A DNA stretch of 9,308 nucleotides, taken from contig NZLE01000112.1 in NCBI GenBank assembly GCA_002692605.1, positions 4,246 to 13,553 on the forward strand, read 5' to 3'. Under the pieces are notes generated by a model. It was given only the letters and a program-made list of their open reading frames with translations. It made no database searches and was not told the origin of the DNA. The DNA is from Opitutia bacterium (GTDB lineage: Bacteria; Verrucomicrobiota; Verrucomicrobiia; Opitutales; Seribacteraceae). A program made the translations under genes and the position numbers. Shown one piece after another: positions 8,201 through 9,308 of this stretch (positions within the stretch are counted from its first letter, which is position 1; each line of letters begins with the position of its first letter).

Positions 8201-8751
8201 TGAGGCGGGTTCAAGGCAATTCGGAGCAATTCCTTGGCCGCGGCCAACGGAACGACCTTCTTGTCATCAGCTGCGGGAAGCCCGACGTCCGCGACGTGGA
8301 AAACCCCTGCCGTGGTTCTGCGATCGCTGGAAGGATTGTGCAGGACTCCCTGAGCCACTCTTTTTGATTCGATGATCTTGGAGGCAAATACGTTTCCATC
8401 TCTGGGCAGGGAAGTCGTCCGAGCCAGACCGTGTCTGTCGAGGACAAAGGATTCGGTCGGCAAGCTTGGCCGGTCAGCTCCCAAAATTCGGGAAAGAAAA
8501 TCTTGGATTCTACGGTCGGCGGGGCAGAGATAGCCCCGAAGCAAACGAACCTTTTCTCGGTATTCCTTGACTAGCGAACCACCCAGCTTGAGAGCCGGAT
8601 TCTTGGATTGGTCGCCCACGGTCGGAAGGCCGAGAGTGGCGAGCTTGAGATTGGTGTAGTTGACCAACTCCTCGTATTCGTTGGAGCCTGGGGCATAGCT
8701 CAGACCAATTCCCAAGGAGTTTTGTTTTCGTTGAACGGGTACGACTTTCAT
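5266..8751 (-). CDS. PPi-type phosphoenolpyruvate carboxykinase (EC 4.1.1.38), probable
   Basis: This is an uninterrupted 1161-residue protein, the size (about 130 kDa) of the pyrophosphate-dependent PEP carboxykinases of Entamoeba and Propionibacterium. That size is far above ATP- or GTP-PEPCK (about 530-620). These enzymes interconvert oxaloacetate plus PPi and PEP plus phosphate plus CO2, replacing nucleotide with pyrophosphate. I recognise the family by overall pattern: FVLDRHGLAR (102-111), VLHNPSSDRRTT (136-147), SMEVRFFAPG (223-232), LDFVESIFGNAGDPFL (238-253), NWTGHTGCVIVAP (264-276) and NYFGYCKKEVKTQ (336-348). A P-loop-like CTVSGGGKSEIS (489-500) resembles the kinase loop of GTP-PEPCK, and SVTGKSPSTTGAGSEG (866-881) is a second glycine/serine loop. 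No signal peptide is seen, so it is cytosolic. The start ATG at 8751 has no Shine-Dalgarno. The gene is monocistronic and lies downstream of the tRNA on the same strand. The family identification is from memory of the sequence type, not a search. The older label would be 'hypothetical protein'. Confidence 0.8.
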   Translation of the reverse strand: MKVVPVQRKQNSLGIGLSYAPGSNEYEELVNYTNLKLATLGLPTVGDQSKNPALKLGGSLVKEYREKVRLLRGYLCPADRRIQDFLSRILGADRPSLPTESFVLDRHGLARTTSLPRDGNVFASKIIESKRVAQGVLHNPSSDRRTTAGVFHVADVGLPAADDKKVVPLAAAKELLRIALNPPQDDMIFPFSYGQEDPAKCWVSLLLRPVVCPEVQGYIREKSMEVRFFAPGGCVANLDFVESIFGNAGDPFLAENDAGLDIENWTGHTGCVIVAPHLAGTPKQVLNLPPKDQATERQIRDGMYYEDPDELYNDGNAFKLTFRDSSGMVVTVLADNYFGYCKKEVKTQVSFSANLSGLGEEEHAGGAVVFPSYDLGEEFDPKAILPPTPHTFKDTLMALNASEEASSEGYLIDEEFPSVVFLPENATFSLREQRITWEFKGEQKSLHLIPDNAYVLPSGYKVEMKVTENDGPWKLVGTVGEGFLCHKPCTVSGGGKSEISKPLTDAIVSGPVYVAEWEKDLALAKEVIDRDYSDRFLDPKKHNLRNRTILDPDRSLGSVIKLLTPSHTLYTDTFNDWLESIPQRVKDLVLIIKRRYRPDWGLDWEKLFSVDSVNGQPANELRFDGDKLITRLLRVGFDEKGSWRLFALRKDFIPANKILAEDDITASTVAPIRLLNEIGPGTFKESAKFVHNCEYRLFQRPDDAIHRGFDKQTEKDLARPGNFISNFECLSVEDAKDQVRQTLTFEKYTDPMRDLILEVSEQEDPDNFFVSSANPRMVDGKPTKNPRYLQTRPDLYYPRTVHLATMGTRLRRKLSPDQSVLYPVRSVLPGRRNNPADPDVGIRPLCCFAPIHYLELPELFIDFIVSVTGKSPSTTGAGSEGALTKAPFNALLPIHDLNAALISYAATGQGAFVTSAGFIGPKYQVAHDVSLLIPEIWSRLRDYENDPQDMIANGLLEKVPQMDFEGETLPTQYLGYRITRRFAHEFLGRIFTDPISIFPEDMLKPELQDEEQYADSLRNLVETGKSVAKRYFQDGSIEKACPPLRALLELMSEGSGDGKSLQDKEFRKLFDPEAILSSDWYEERLKTRISVTRSYWEQRISYLEKFLEDHANREASKRLDIPDKLDFSKDALSRLTDDKEAIARIHGCLGTDPSLFSHNEA

Positions 8752-8842
8752 AGGGTGTATGAATGGTCTAAATGAACAATTCGCGCCGAACCACCCTAAA
8801 AAGACAAAATGGCTAAATTCTATCCAACTTTTTTGCGAATAA
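8752..8842 (-). promoter_or_regulatory. Spacer between tRNA-Ile and the carboxykinase gene
   Basis: This AT-rich 91 bp should hold the carboxykinase promoter unless the gene is read through from the tRNA. On the minus strand TAGAAT (8817-8822) is a fair -10 candidate, but I find no -35 at proper spacing. No hairpin terminator follows the tRNA. Confidence 0.25.
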
Positions 8843-8918
<76 letters not shown>

Positions 8919-8971
8919 GTCACCTGATGAATACTGAGGAATAAGCATTTTGCTTGCAACTTAAAAAAAGC

Positions 8972-9003
8972 TTTTGTAACCCTATTTTGTAACCCTTACA
9001 AAA
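8972..9003 (+). repeat. Tandem 12-bp repeat merging into a perfect inverted repeat at the integrase start
   Basis: TTTTGTAACCCT occurs at 8972-8983 and again at 8985-8996, a period of 13 bp. The second copy is also the left half of a perfect inverted repeat, TTTTGTAA (8985-8992), CCC, TTACAAAA (8996-9003), whose last base is the A of the integrase ATG. This is the kind of site an integrase or its repressor binds: an autoregulatory operator, arm-type sites or an attachment core. Which one cannot be told here. Confidence 0.75.
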
Positions 9004-9308
9004 TGAGCGAAAACAATCAGACTTCTTTTCGGAAGGTAGCGGAGTGCTTATATCGCAACGAATCATCGAAGATATACTACGCTTTTGTGAAGAGAAACGG
9101 AAGACAAATTCGTCGCTCTCTCAAAACCTCGGATCGCAAACTCGCCGAAAGAAGACTCAAGGAATTCCGGGGAGATGCGGACAAACTAGTGAGCGGTGGA
9201 AGAAACCGGATCTCTTTTACACAACTGGGTGAAATCTGGAAACCAGTAGCCTGTGCAAACTTAAAGAAATCCAGTGCCGATAGAATAGAAAGGTGCTTTA
9301 GGACTCTA
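9003..9308 (+). CDS. Tyrosine recombinase/phage integrase, N-terminal part (runs off window)
   Basis: An open frame of 102 codons runs from the ATG at 9003 to the right edge. Residues 17-60 (YRNESSKIYYAFVK, then QIRRSLKT at 35-42, then a charged helix) fit the N-terminal arm-type DNA-binding domain. From residue 70 (ISFTQLGEIWKPV and onward through SSADRIERCF) it reads as the start of the helical core-binding domain of tyrosine recombinases. The catalytic domain with its R-H-R-Y residues would lie beyond the window, so activity cannot be judged. It starts 84 bp from the 5' end of tRNA-Ile on the opposite strand. No good Shine-Dalgarno is present, and instead the inverted repeat covers the initiation region, so translation or transcription could be controlled there. 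The alternative is a stand-alone integrase without an element. Confidence 0.85.
   Translation, partial: MSENNQTSFRKVAECLYRNESSKIYYAFVKRNGRQIRRSLKTSDRKLAERRLKEFRGDADKLVSGGRNRISFTQLGEIWKPVACANLKKSSADRIERCFRTL

Noticed and set aside
9044..9232. 62-codon open frame on the plus strand
   Set aside because: It is a different frame inside the integrase coding region, which shows the recombinase motifs.

Overview
The window reads as ordinary bacterial chromosome with one probable mobile-element edge at its right end. The best guess for the host is a Verrucomicrobiota bacterium of the Opitutales/Puniceicoccales type (inference). Reasons: a Tat-signal Gfo/Idh/MocA oxidoreductase, a CE15 glucuronoyl esterase, a secreted PhoD-like phosphatase, mostly poor Shine-Dalgarno sequences, and small integrase-related proteins of a kind I associate with that group. 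No rRNA or other marker here settles the taxonomy.

Layout, left to right. (1) Positions 1-1151, minus strand: a Gfo/Idh/MocA oxidoreductase that runs off the left edge. (2) A divergent 151-bp spacer. (3) 1303-2295, plus: a zinc-free quinone-oxidoreductase-type MDR protein. (4) 2296-2549: non-coding and rich in short inverted repeats, three of them of the form GGTT...AACC. (5) 2550-2792, plus: an 80-aa protein resembling a detached N-terminal DNA-binding (arm-type) domain of a tyrosine recombinase. (6) 2850-4136 and 4178-5194, plus: a secreted CE15 esterase and a secreted PhoD-like metallophosphatase, 41 bp apart and probably co-transcribed. (7) A short convergent spacer with a small hairpin. 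(8) 5266-8751, minus: a 1161-aa protein best explained as pyrophosphate-type PEP carboxykinase, a central carbon enzyme. (9) 8843-8918, minus: tRNA-Ile(CAU) with encoded CCA. (10) 9003 to the right edge, plus: the first 102 residues of a tyrosine recombinase, with a tandem repeat and a perfect inverted repeat running into its start codon.

How the genes fit together. The esterase, the phosphatase and the sugar-type oxidoreductase suit a bacterium that breaks down plant or algal polysaccharides, but only the esterase and phosphatase look like one transcript. The PPi-PEPCK would link oxaloacetate and PEP using pyrophosphate instead of a nucleotide. The most interesting signals are the stand-alone recombinase-like DNA-binding domain, which shares the exact heptapeptide IRRSLKT with the integrase at the right end, and the repeat structures in front of both genes.
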